From: Sclerodactyla briareus
Lineage: Eukaryota; Echinodermata; Holothuroidea; Dendrochirotida; Sclerodactylidae
Assembly: GCA_026419785.1 (NCBI GenBank)
Contig: JAODTK010005531.1
Span: 81,001-145,000, forward strand
Length of the DNA: 64,000 nt
Direction: 5' to 3'
The notes beneath the pieces were generated by a model. It was not told the origin of the DNA, did no database searches, and saw nothing but the letters and a program-made list of their open reading frames with translations. Below are positions 14,353 to 26,900 of this stretch, piece by piece. The first letter of the stretch is position 1. The number at the start of each line of letters is the position of its first letter. The translations under genes were made by a program, and so were the position numbers.

Positions 14353-14989
14353 TCAGCTGTCTTTGTTCATCTGCAGTTCGATGTTTACCATGTCACTACT
14401 ATCTGAGCTATAAGAGGAGGATTCATATACTTGTGGAGCAACTCTGGAGAAATCTCCTTGATCTCCTCCCTCATCCACATCACTATCATCCCCACTGTCA
14501 TTGACAGCCCTCTCATTACCCCACTCCTGATCATCCCCTTCCATGTTTGTTTCCTTCTCCCCAATTACAAACCTCGGCTGATTCACTGCTGTGGGTCCCT
14601 CGTTGGGTGCCATTTCTTCGGGCCTTGCATCATCTGCCGACCCTGAGCCATGTGATGCATTGAGCGGGAGATCTGATCTAGATTCCGCCTGGGGCTTTGC
14701 TCTCTGACTCTCTTCGGCCTGTTTCCCCAGCTTTGCCGGTCTCACTGGTTGGAGTCTGGTTTGCCTGATGAAGAGTGCCTCATCGCCTGGTTGGAAAGAG
14801 CTTCGTTGCATGTTGCATCCAGAGCAGTAGTGGAGCATCAGCATCGCGAGGGTCTGCATCCGATGTTCACTGCGGGAGAATGCTTCTTCCCTTTCTTGGC
14901 CTCCCTGTTTGAGGTCGCCTTCTCTTTCCTGAGAAGAGGTCGGCCTGTTTCTCTGCCTCTGTGTCAATCTCTTTTTGGAGGCGGTTGAT
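14353..14989 (-). CDS. PDZD8: PDZD8 last exon: coiled coil and acidic C-terminal tail
   Basis: The acceptor CCTATTCTCAG precedes INRLQKEIDTEAEKQADLF. A missing base near 14930/14931 then shifts to SQEREGDLKQ, EEAFSRSEHRM and QTLAMLMLHYCSGCNMQ, matching vertebrate KSGERLQALTLLMIHYRAG. The frame stays open for about 200 codons through a Gln/Glu/Ser-rich acidic tail (DDSDVDEGGDQGDF, SSYSSDSSDM) to TGA at 14355-14353. In vertebrates the coiled coil here contacts GTP-loaded Rab7. The tail is longer than in the human protein and less conserved. Confidence 0.9.
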
Positions 14990-17900
14990 CTGAGAATAGG
15001 GGAACAGGGACAATATGTGGCCCAGGTTCATTCATTCATATATTTGATTGATTAACAAACATTTCTTTAGAAGCCACCTTCATACAGTCCGATTAATTTC
15101 ATCTGAAACAGAATCCCACAACAACTGAATGGTTGACGATCAATCACAGGTGCTGACTGGTTTAGTTGATTAGAGTCGCTGCACCACACAAGTTTTTGAT
15201 ATTTCCAAAACAGACATTTCGTTGTCTGTTCTGGTACATCTGGCTGGTGTAATGCCAGTATCTCAAATTCACAAATCATCACCTTAGTCACTGAAGTCAG
15301 ATACAATTGCCACACAGTTGAAGAAGCTAAAACTGCAGGACTTTGGAAAATGAATAAAGTGAGCACATTCTTTAATGACATTGACAACACATTTTGTCTT
15401 ATGGTAGCCAGTGCAGATATTTATGAATTAAAGAAGTATACCTAGGAGAGGATATTGATAAGTGTGACTGTGATGATATCTTACTGGTGTGACTCTAGGC
15501 TTAGTCAGGTCCAGTGCTGAGCCTGGGCAGAGCGCTAATGTTAGGCGATGAGCTAATTTAGCTGCTCTCATTATCTGTGTAATTAAGATAAATTCAAGGC
15601 ACATGAACTGGTCCCAATACAGCAGGGTTTCCCACACCTGAGGTTGCAGGCTTGTTTCGAAATATATGAAAAAAAAAATCTTAGAGTACCGAATTTGCAG
15701 TCAAAATCCTACGAAATTCACTCTGAAAACTCATATTTGTGGTTTCATTAGCGGCTGTTCCAGCGTTTTACCTGAGTGAATCTGGCGTTCTTTGCTCAAT
15801 ATTGAGGCCACTCTGTCTTCTGTATATTACTATATTGTTTTCACATACAACTACAGTCTGTCTACAGGTAAGTGAATGCCTTCACATCTTCATTATTCCG
15901 GATGGGACACGAACTTGGGGTCGCGCTCCCGTATGGCTACATGAAATGGGGTCCCCGCCTTGAAAAGTTTGGAACCATCTGCAATACAGGTCTATATGAT
16001 TGTTCAGGCCTTTTCATACAGTGTTTCTGTCAAATTATCATGCAAAAACTGAAATTAACATACTAAATTCAATCCAACATACTTGGGAATTGGAATCATT
16101 TAAACTCAGAATTAGCTTCTTCTTCTTCATACGCATGCATGCTCATCTTCCCCCATAATATGTTCAGACTATTTCGCATTCGCCCATTGCAATAACCTTA
16201 GATAGTGTTCAGCATGTAGGCATGGTCCCCGCAGTAGGGAAGGGTTACCACAATTAACTCAATGTGTTGCTCCATGACAGCAACAAGCCAGATGCAATGA
16301 CCATGAAGTTGAGAGAAATTCGCCGAAGACTGCCGACAGGTGTCCTCACTGGTGTTGAGGATCAGGAAAAGCGGATAGACCACCTTTACACCAAGTTTCA
16401 TGTAAATCAGATACCCTTCTAGACCCACTCATTGTGTCTACATTTTCCCCCCATGACTGAAAGCCAGCCATGCTTACACAAGGCACACAATTGGCTGAAT
16501 GATGGCAAAATGTTGGTCAGTGGGCATTTGGATATTTGTGGCCGTTTCTCTCGCTAAAATGTTTATCACTAGTTGCAATGTAAATGTTTCTAAGACAGAC
16601 AACTTCCATCGGCTCCAGTTTTAGTTTTCTCTCAGCTGCTCCAAGTTTTGTGAACAATTCACGGCCTTTCTGCAAAACAAGCGGAAAGATCATTCATTCA
16701 TCATTTCTGTAATCGAATATGAATATTAGTGCAATAAACAGAGTTCATTGCAGGTACAACAATCAAAATATATACTTGAATGGAGGAGACCAGAAGAAAA
16801 GTTCTAAGACAACTTGTGAAGTCTGGTTCCTGATGACCAGCCACACCTCACGTACCTGCACCAATTCGCACCTGGGTTGAGAGAAAAAAGTGAGAATGAA
16901 GTGCCCTGCTGCCCACAACACAACATAAAACACTTCAAAGTGGGTAACAAACCCAAAGCTTTGGATCGCATTCGAGGAGAGCCTTAACCACTCGTTATCT
17001 CAATTCTTGATTGCATTTATGATAATGATACTGTGTCCAAGGTCACTTGAACTTATACATGGATGCATGCTACAAAAACAGAATACAGAACAGAACTGCA
17101 AGGAAGACTCATCCTAGTGCCACAGAACTCCCACGAATAGAGCCCTAACCCTCGAGGAACAAACAGTGATGAAAATGGTTTCACTCTTAGAATGGCAACG
17201 TTTATATATACAAGAATCGCACTAATCGGGAATCTTTGTCCGACCTGCTACACAGCATGTACACTTGCTGTGATTTGACCTATTAATATGCATTTGTCAA
17301 TTGCATGAGGCACTCCCTAAGCTGCAACACTACACGCCAGGGTGAGTCGCGAGGTGTTTCAAACCATTCTTGAAACTATTGATGACTTGCACTTCCTGCT
17401 CACTTTCCACCAGCAGGCCAATTCCAAGTAAAATGACACACCTAGAGCAGCTTGAAACTGACCATGCAAGAGAAACGGCACAATCGGAATTAACCACAAT
17501 GACCCACCTCTGACTAAGTCATGTCATCGTGAATATGGTGTGCCCAATGCCAGTTTCGACAAGTGCAACCATAGGCATAAAGGAATTACTATCGAAACCT
17601 ACCTCTCTTCTTACGACGGTCACAACATAATGATCAACTCCTCCTTTTTTTCATGACAATGGCCTCTCCCCTGACTCTCACGACCCGTCTCATCTTGACG
17701 CCGCTCCAGTCTCTGTATCATCATCGCATCGATTTCATTTCCTCTTCATCCTCATCTTCCGAAGAAGAAGACTCGAGGGGGACGACGAGCCACCCGCGAC
17801 CAGATCCTGCTGGTGGTGGTCGGGCTGAGGGGGCTGATGATGGGCCTTGGGATTGGTCGATATGTCAAGCTGCTGTTTCACTGGGGTTGGTGGCTGGAGA

Positions 17901-20900
17901 CTGTGATATTTCTTGTTCTGGCAGATGAGGAGCGACAATTGGTCAACAATAGGGTTGCGCGTCTACCTTATAATTTTTGGGACCGGTAACTTACCGATGC
18001 CCTGGCACCGTTATCGGTGCTGGCCCGTATTCGCGCTAGCCTAAAATTACTGCTAGCGATCGTTAACACAGACTACTACAGCTTGCATCCTTGCAGCCTC
18101 ACTGTATGGGGCAAAATCTATTTGCAGCAATGTTCTTCTTTCCTACATCCGTTTGTCATGTAAAAAATTGCCCCCAAAAAGATTATTGTGTGTGATCAAA
18201 TGAATGTTTTCATATTTCTGTTTTCATCGAAATAAGGCTGAAAGAATTTATGACTATGTACGGTAGGGCAAACAGCAAATGCATGTGACCACTGTCGTGC
18301 TGATAGTACTAGTTCGACAGGCAGAAATACATGTACAACTAACTAAATTCTTCCATACGTATGTGGTATGTGAGCCCATCCCCCGCAGAAACGGTCGCTA
18401 GTGCAATTGCCAGTAGCCCTAAAAACGTCACTGGTTATTTTAGCTCAAGACAAGCGATCCGCCAAAAAAAGTGGGCTCGCCGCCTGGTGCGCGATCGGTG
18501 GTTTCTTTCTCATATTCACTACACTACAACACTATACGACAACCACTACTACTTCATGCAGACCATCGTCATCAACGAACACACATATTTTCACATATAA
18601 CACAGAAAAATTCCCAAAAATGCCTTCAATAACTGACCAATAGGTTTGACTCTTATGACAAAAGTCCCTTAATTGTTTTTTCTCTTCTTCATGAGCCCCC
18701 CCCCCCACTCTTTCTCCATAAATACCAAATTTGAAAAAAGTTTTTATCGCTCTCAACTCACTTCTTTGACCACCAAAATCCACTTGAAATGTTCAAAAAC
18801 CCCTTAGCAGCCCCGGCATCTTTGCCTTTTAAAAATCATTTCTTTCAATTTTCATTGCCTTTTATTTTCCAGCAGCCAGACATGCCATCCCCCCTCCCCC
18901 CTCCTGCCAGCAGCAAACACCCTCCCCACCTCCCCCACACACCAACACACTATTCCTCAATTTCTCCTATAGGAAGTGAAGAGCCTCCGACAAGGGTTGA
19001 CTAAAAGTTTGGTTATAGGATTCGCTTAGTGTTCTGATTGAAGGCAGCCTTCAATAAATCGGCATAGGTGAAGTACAGCAGTCAGGTGGAGGCCTTAATT
19101 GGGTAAGCCTCAAGGTGGTAATTTCAGAGGTTATGGCTTGAGACCATGTTGTGTTACCTGAGCAAGGTACTCTACTGATTGCTCACGATGAGGGGTTGGA
19201 CTCACTCACTTGTATCGATATAGTTCGCTTTAACACTATATTTACAATACAGGGGCACCAAGTTTCTGTGCCATCATCATGGACTCAATGTTTACAAGAT
19301 TTTCAGGACTGACCTTCCGAAGTGGGGAACACACTAGATAAGTTGATAGTTCAATGAATTCAAACTCACAACCTTTTGATCTGCAGTCCAACTGGGTACT
19401 ACAGAATATTGTGAGATACCCATTTGAGTTCGATGCCATACCCTGAGGATTACACCATCTGTGCATTCACAATCCTCAATATCAGAAAAGACACATCCAA
19501 AAATGTTTACTGCTGCAATGACAAATTGATAAGATGACTCATTTCTCCCACATCAATGTGAAGTCACAAAGATGAATCAGAAACAGTAGATCATAGATCT
19601 TTTTACAAGGCACCAAAATATGACATTTCGGGGAGCATTTTGTCCACTAATGTGTCCACTTGGAAATCCAAAAAATATTACGCACTTTCCCAAGGAATGT
19701 CATCTGGTTTTTATCGGAGCACTCTTGTGGACAAATCAAGTGACCGCCTTGGCACTGGTAGCAAATTCGGTCCACACCTGGAAGACGAACAAAAGCATCA
19801 TTGGAACTGGTCCATCTCCTGATTGTAGCAAGATGAATAGACTATACATAATGAATAAGAATTACATCTATTAGTCCCATTCACGTCAGAGGTTCACACA
19901 CTGAAAATGTGATGATTTTCCTCACAGCTGTGCTTCAGATTAACAGTTAGTCACCCTTTGCGCATTGCGGAAATTTCCACTCATTCAATTGAACAAGATC
20001 TTTGCCCGATAAACGCCAGTGGACAGTCTATTAGGAGTATTTAGAAAGTTTCTCCAACAGAAGTACATGATTTTGATATTCTGATCAATGAAGATGTTTC
20101 TTCCTATCGATAAACATTTCTCTTTTTTTTTTTATCTGTATAATATCCGTGTTTCGTTGTTGAGGGATGACAACTAATAACAGGCATTTCACAAGGACAA
20201 GACTATAAACCTGATCTGAATCGTAACCTATGATGAAACATGTTAGCGTCCATCTTGTTACAGGAGGTGTCAACAAATGAGGTTGTTGTCCTTTTGTTGG
20301 TTCTGAAAGCACGTGTCAAACCTGACAAGGGTGCTTTATTAATGTTTAATAATATAATAGTATCATTATTATTATTATCCAATTATCATCAAATATTAAT
20401 GTATTATTAGGAATAGAAGTACCTTTTTCTTGCAGAAATCACACTTGGTTGGCATGGAGAAGTGAGTCCCGCAGGAACACATGAAGTCTCTTCACTCCTT
20501 CACCAATCCCATTCGGCATACTATGAAGGAAGAAGAAAATATATGTAACCTTATATGTAACAACAGTAGAAAACTGCCACTTTCTACGAAGATGTTAATG
20601 TGCCAAAAAAAAAAACAGGTTCAAGCTTTTCAAGACGGCATACCAGAACTAGAAAATGTCGGCGGGTAAACCAGGACGTATAATCCCCGCATCTCTATTC
20701 AAGAAATTTGGTGAACATGAAAAAAGGACAATATTCGTGGAAGAAGGACAGTAAGACTTGTTGCAGCGACAAGGTGTACTGGTAGAATGGGTCATTCCAT
20801 ATGCACTGTGTATAATTGTATGAGGCACACCTAAAGCCCTGGACAAGGTGCGTCCCTAAATAAGCACATTATTCAAGATCGACCTTTAACCACATGGCCA

Positions 20901-23900
20901 CCGACAGAGGTCAAATTCAGGTCAGAGGTCCACACATGCAGGTCACAATTATATGACAATGGTTAACCATCCAGCCTGCGCAGAGATATCATTCTCCGAT
21001 TTAGCCAATAAACAGTTTTTGAACCCTAAGTGACCTCGAATGACCTTTAATGATATGACAGGATTTATGAAAATGTACCCTCCATGTGATAGATCCCCTC
21101 CTAGGAGCATTTTGCATTTAGATGAACACACCAATGCTCATGCCAAAAAAGTACTCTAAAAATAGTTTGACCCCTAAGTGACATTTTAATGACTTCAATG
21201 AACATGGCGGTTTTTTATGTAAAATGTTACACTCCATGTTATGCATCATCCTAAAAGACATATTGCATCCAATGAACATGTCCAATGTTATTGCGAAAAA
21301 GGTCTAAAATGCACTTTGAAACCTTGTAATTGCCAAAGTAAGTGTCGATTCGAAGCGGGAGTTGTTTCTCTCATAAAGCACATAAAGCTCAATCACATAT
21401 CCAAAATAACCAGTTTTCTTTTTTGGCCCGTAACTCATTAAAATAAGCACATTCATTCAAGAAGATTCGGACCTTTCACCACATGACCACCGGACAGAGA
21501 TCAAATTCAGGTCAGAGGTCAACACTGCAGGTCAACATATATCACAATGGTGAAACCATCCAGCCTTCGCAGATATTCAATTTTCCGATGATAGCCAAAA
21601 AAAACAGTTTTTTGACCATAAGTGACCTCGAATGACCTTTAATGATACGACAGCTTTTATGAGAATTGTTACTCTCCAGTGATACATCCCTCCGGGAGCA
21701 TTTGCATTTGATGAACACACCCAGTGCTGTATTACCGAAAAAAGTACTAAAATCAGTTTTTGACCCCCAAAGTGACCTTTAATGACATTCACTGACATGG
21801 CGGTTTTGAAAATTGTACACCCATGATACATCAACTCCTAGAGGCATATTGCTTTCAAATGAACACGCTTAATGTTATTGCAAAAAGGTATAAATTGAAC
21901 TTTGACCCTGTAAATACCAAAGTAATGTGTCCGATCGAAGCGGGAGGTGTTCCTCCATAAAGGCAACACAAAAAATCTATCAAATATACAAAAATAACCC
22001 AGTTTCCTATTTTTTTTGCCAGTAACTCTAAAAAGCACATGATTCAAGATTTGACCTTTAACCACAGACCACCCAAAAGAGGTCAAATTAGGTCAGAGGT
22101 GGGCACAAACAGGCAGGTCAACAATTATATCACAATGGTGAACCATCAGCCTTCGCAGCTATTACATCTAGATTATAGCCAAAAAAACAGTTTTGACCCT
22201 ACGTGACCGCCGAATGACTTTCATGATATGACAGTTTATGCGAAGGTACTCTCCCATTGATACATTCCACTCCTAGGAGCATTTTGCATTCTATGAACAA
22301 CACCCAGTGCTATTGCCGGAAAAAGTACTAAAATCAGTTTTGGACCCCTAAGTGACCTTTAATGACCTTCAAGGACATTGCGGTTGTGAGAACATTGTTA
22401 CACTCCATGTGATGCATCCACTCCTAGAAGGAATATTGCATTCAATGAACTGCAAGTATTGCGAAAAAAGGGATAAAAATTGAAACTTGAACACTGTAAC
22501 TACCAAAGTAATTTTCTGAGTGACGATAGAAGCGGGAGTTGTTTCCCTCCATAAAGCACACAAAGCTCTATCACATATCCAAAACTAACCGTTTCTACTT
22601 GTTTTGCCCGTAACTCCTTAATAAGCACATTTATTAAAGATTCGACCCTTGAACCACAGGACCACCCGACAGAGTGTCAACACAGGTAAGAGGTCACACA
22701 CATGCAGTTAAACAATTATATCACATGGTGAACATCAAGCTTAGCAGATATTCAATTCTCCGATTTATAGCCAAAAAACAGTTTTTGACCCCTAGTGACC
22801 CCGAATGACTTTAAGATATGACATTTTTAAATTTTTTTACTCTCCATGTGATACATCCACTCTAGGAGCATTTTGCATCTGATGAACACAACCAGTGCTA
22901 TTGACAAACAAGTACTAAAAATCAGTTTTCGACCCCTAAGTGACCTTTAATGACCTTCAATGACATGCGGTTTTTTATATGAAAATGTTACACTCCATGT
23001 GATGATCCATCCTAGAAAGCATATTGGGGCCCCATTCCAATGAACATGTCCGATGTAATTGCGGAAAAAAAGTATTAAACTCATATTTTGACTGATCAGG
23101 ACAACTAATATGCAAATGTTTCCACAATTTACCCTCAGTGATCTTGATGCTATTGATAAGTTTATCAGGACTGGTAGTAGGTCCTCACAAGGTTTCGTCA
23201 AAATCCCCAAAAGTTGAGAAAATTATTGCAGTAATAATTCTATTATGCTAAGAAATGTAAATTAAAACACCATGATGACCTTCAGTGATTTCAAACGCAA
23301 TTGAATAAATTTATCGGGAATGTTAGAAGGTCCTACTCACCAAGTTTCGGAGCATCCAACGAAGTTTATAAATTTGCTAATTGCTAATTGAGGCCACCAA
23401 CTTTTATGCAAAATTAGTTCAGCAAGATGACCTCCAGTACCTTGGCCACATTAGGAAAATTCTCGGCACTTGATAGTTGGCCCTATTCACCAAGTTTCAT
23501 GAAATACAATGAAGTTTGAAATATCCACATACATTCTTGCTATAATTGGCTATGGCTAAAGGAAATGCAAAACTTGACCTCGGATGACCTTGAAAATTGT
23601 CACCAGTTTTCGGCTCAACAACTACCCACAACAACCACGTTCTGTAAAGCACAAATTTGAAATTTTTGCGAAAAACCCGCGAAATAGAGGGCAACCAATA
23701 TACCAATATAGCCCATTTCGAACTTACCGAGATATTACTCATACGGTTTAAGGTTGTACCAAGTTTTTGTTTTGGTCAATGGAATAAAGTGTTATTTTAA
23801 AGATGAGGCGCTACGCCTGGAAGTTTCCGGCAGCGGCGGAGGGCGGCGGATGGCGGGCTGGCGGGCGGAGCCGGCGGCGGCGGCGGCGGGAGGAGACGGG

Positions 23901-26900
23901 GCGCCACGGCCAAAACCAGAATATTCCACGAACACTGACCGTGTTGCGGGGATATAATGAAGGAATTTGGCAGGGGACTAATTGTTCAAAGACAGATTCA
24001 ATTTGGGCAATATCTTTTATGTGTTTTATGTGTGATTGCTCTAGGGTGACCTGCATGGTGACATTGACAAAACAAAAATGAAACTAAAGGTAAACCATAC
24101 CCACCAGGTTTCATATGTGTTCCGTCCCCAGTAAAATGGGAAAGGAAAAACCTATTATAACAGAATGTCGTTGTGATTGTAACAAAGGGGGAGACAATAC
24201 AGCTCATGCCAAAAGTCAATGTAAATTTACCTTTAGCAAACTATGAATCCATGATAGAAAACAAGAGAACCAATGGGCTGTAGCTCAAACTCAAAGAATG
24301 CTCATATTTCACTTCAAGAATGATCAACAAGGAGCATATGCGTACGGAACTTTCCGTGAATGCTGTTTGATATTTGTTTTTTGACCTATCCTCGATGTGG
24401 TCAAGGATTGTTATTTCTCACCTCAGACTCATACACACCTGAGTTTATAGAAAAACCAGAAAGCAAAAGGTAGTGATCCTTGACTCTCCTGACAACCTAT
24501 AGCAGACACAAGGACAAAGCGGGAGATGTACAGGTGTATGACCCTTGTATGACCTCTGACCTGACCCCAAAACAATAGGGAGTTATTACTCATATGGGGA
24601 ACACACCTACCAAGTATGAACTTCATCCATCCAGGTGGGGTCGAGTTATGGTTAAAGCCAAAAATTGGCAAATTATTGACGTTTTCACAAATTTTCTATT
24701 TTGACCAAATTCACCTCCGGACCATTCCAAAAAGAAATAGGGTTTCTGTACCCCCATAGAAAGCGACACACCAAAATTGGACCGATCAGACCAACCATCT
24801 GGACCGTGGGTTTAACAGGTTTTCAGACTTTGACTGCTAGTGACCTCAGATGACCTCTGACCTGCCCAAAAACAATAGGGTTCATGTAATCATCATGGGA
24901 AACAACACATGCAAGTATGAGCTTCATCATCCAGGTGGGGTCGAGTTATCGTGTTCACAAGCAAAATGGCCCCAAATTATGGACTTTTTCACAACTTTTC
25001 TATTTTGGGACAAGATTCACCCCGACCTATACCAAAAACAATAGGGTTCCTGTACTCCCCATAAGGAAAGCGACACACAAAAAATTTGGACCCGATCAGA
25101 CAACCATTTCGGGACTTATAGTGTTCACACGGTTTTCAGACTTTGACCTCTAGTGACCTCAGATGACCTCTACCTGACCCCAAAACAATAGGGTTCATGT
25201 ACTTATCATGGGGAAAACACACATGCCAAGTATTTGAGCTTAATCCATCCAGGTGGGGTCGAGTATCGTGTTAACAAGACAAAAGTGGCCAAACATTATT
25301 GACTTTTCACAAATTTCTAGTTTTGACCCAAATTCACCTCCCGACCTATACAAAAACAATAGGGTCCTGTAATCTAACATAGAAGGCTTACACCAAATTG
25401 AACCCGACAGACGAAACCATTCTGGACGTATTCGTTGTTCACAAGGTTTCAGACTTTGACCTTGGTGACCTCAGATGACCTCGACCTGACCCAATACGAT
25501 AGGTTCATTACTCATTATGGGGAACACACTACCAGTTATGAACTTCATTCAATCCATGCGGGGTCGAGAGTTATCGGTTTACAAGACAAAATTAGTCAAA
25601 TTATCGAGTTTTCACAAATTCTCTATTTTGACAAAATTCACCCTGACACTACCAAAAATAGGGTCCTGTACTCCCATAAGAAGCTACACACCAAAGTTGA
25701 CCCGATCAGACCAAACATTCTGTACTTTACCTGTTCACAAGGTTTTCAGACTTGACCTTGGTGACCTCAAATGACCTCTGACCTGACCCAAAAAAAGAGG
25801 GTTCATGGACTCATCATGGGTACACACACACCAAGTATGAGCTTCATCCATCCAGGTGGGGTCGAGTATCGTGTTTCACAAGCCCAAAATTGGCCAAATT
25901 TTGATTTTCCACAAATTTTCTATTTTGACCAAAAGTCACCCAGACCTAAACCAAAGACAATAGGGTTACTGTTTCCCATAAGAAAGCTACACACCAAAAA
26001 TTTGAACCGATAAGGACCAACCATTCTGGAATTAATTGTGTTCACAAGGTTTTCAGACTTTGACCTCTGGTGACCCTCAGATGACCTCGACATGACCCCA
26101 AAACAATTAGGGTCATGTAACTCATCATGGGGAACCACACATGCCAAGTATAATAAGTATATGATATAGTAGCTTAGGCCCTAATAATATACTGCTGTAA
26201 TGATTAGGCTAACGTACTTCCTGCCAAGTCTGCGTCATCGCAGACATAATGATCGAGGCTAAAATAGAAATACTTCAAATATTCCGATTTTGCATAGCTC
26301 TACTTCAAGATAGGTGTAAGATTTCGAGGTATTTGACCCAATGTTTGTAATTCACGATCTCAGCTTCCATACAATCAAGTGCAAGGTGATACTATAGTAT
26401 ATTGACTTACACTGCAGGCTAGCCAAGGGAAGGCCACATGTGTAGGTTGGTTGTGGTGGATGTACGATTTTGCACAAGGCCCAAGCTAAATCTAAAGTAT
26501 TCAAACTATTTACATGTGATGGGATTCATGCTGGACTTGCTTGGGAGAGATGAAGATCACATTCAGGGGTGGGGACGTTTGGCTGGTTTGGGAATTGGTC
26601 ATAGCTCGAGATAAGTGATGATACAGCGCTAACCATAGGCCTAAATTGTTTTGGGTCCGTTGCCAATGTCGCCGTCACAGAGGGTGTATAGAGTGGTATG
26701 GAGTGTGGTGCTGAGGGCTGATTTTTTTTTTAAGGGGGCGGGTAGGATTGAAAGTTATACTCATAGGCCTAATGACTTCCTGACAATGCATTCCTGCTGT
26801 AGTGCTGTTGTTTAATAATTGGAGAAAAACAATCATGCATACAGTTGTTCATCCAAACCGGGCTTGTGTTTGTCTTCTACCCTTTCTGAAAATATAACTT

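Noticed and set aside
15067..15390. 107-codon minus frame in the last PDZD8 intron
   Set aside because: It has no recognisable domain or family match, and the flanking exons already join in phase without it.
23754..24081. Arg/Ala/Gly-rich frames on both strands
   Set aside because: They come from the CGG-rich end of the TIR element, which also gives similar frames at 33429-33720.
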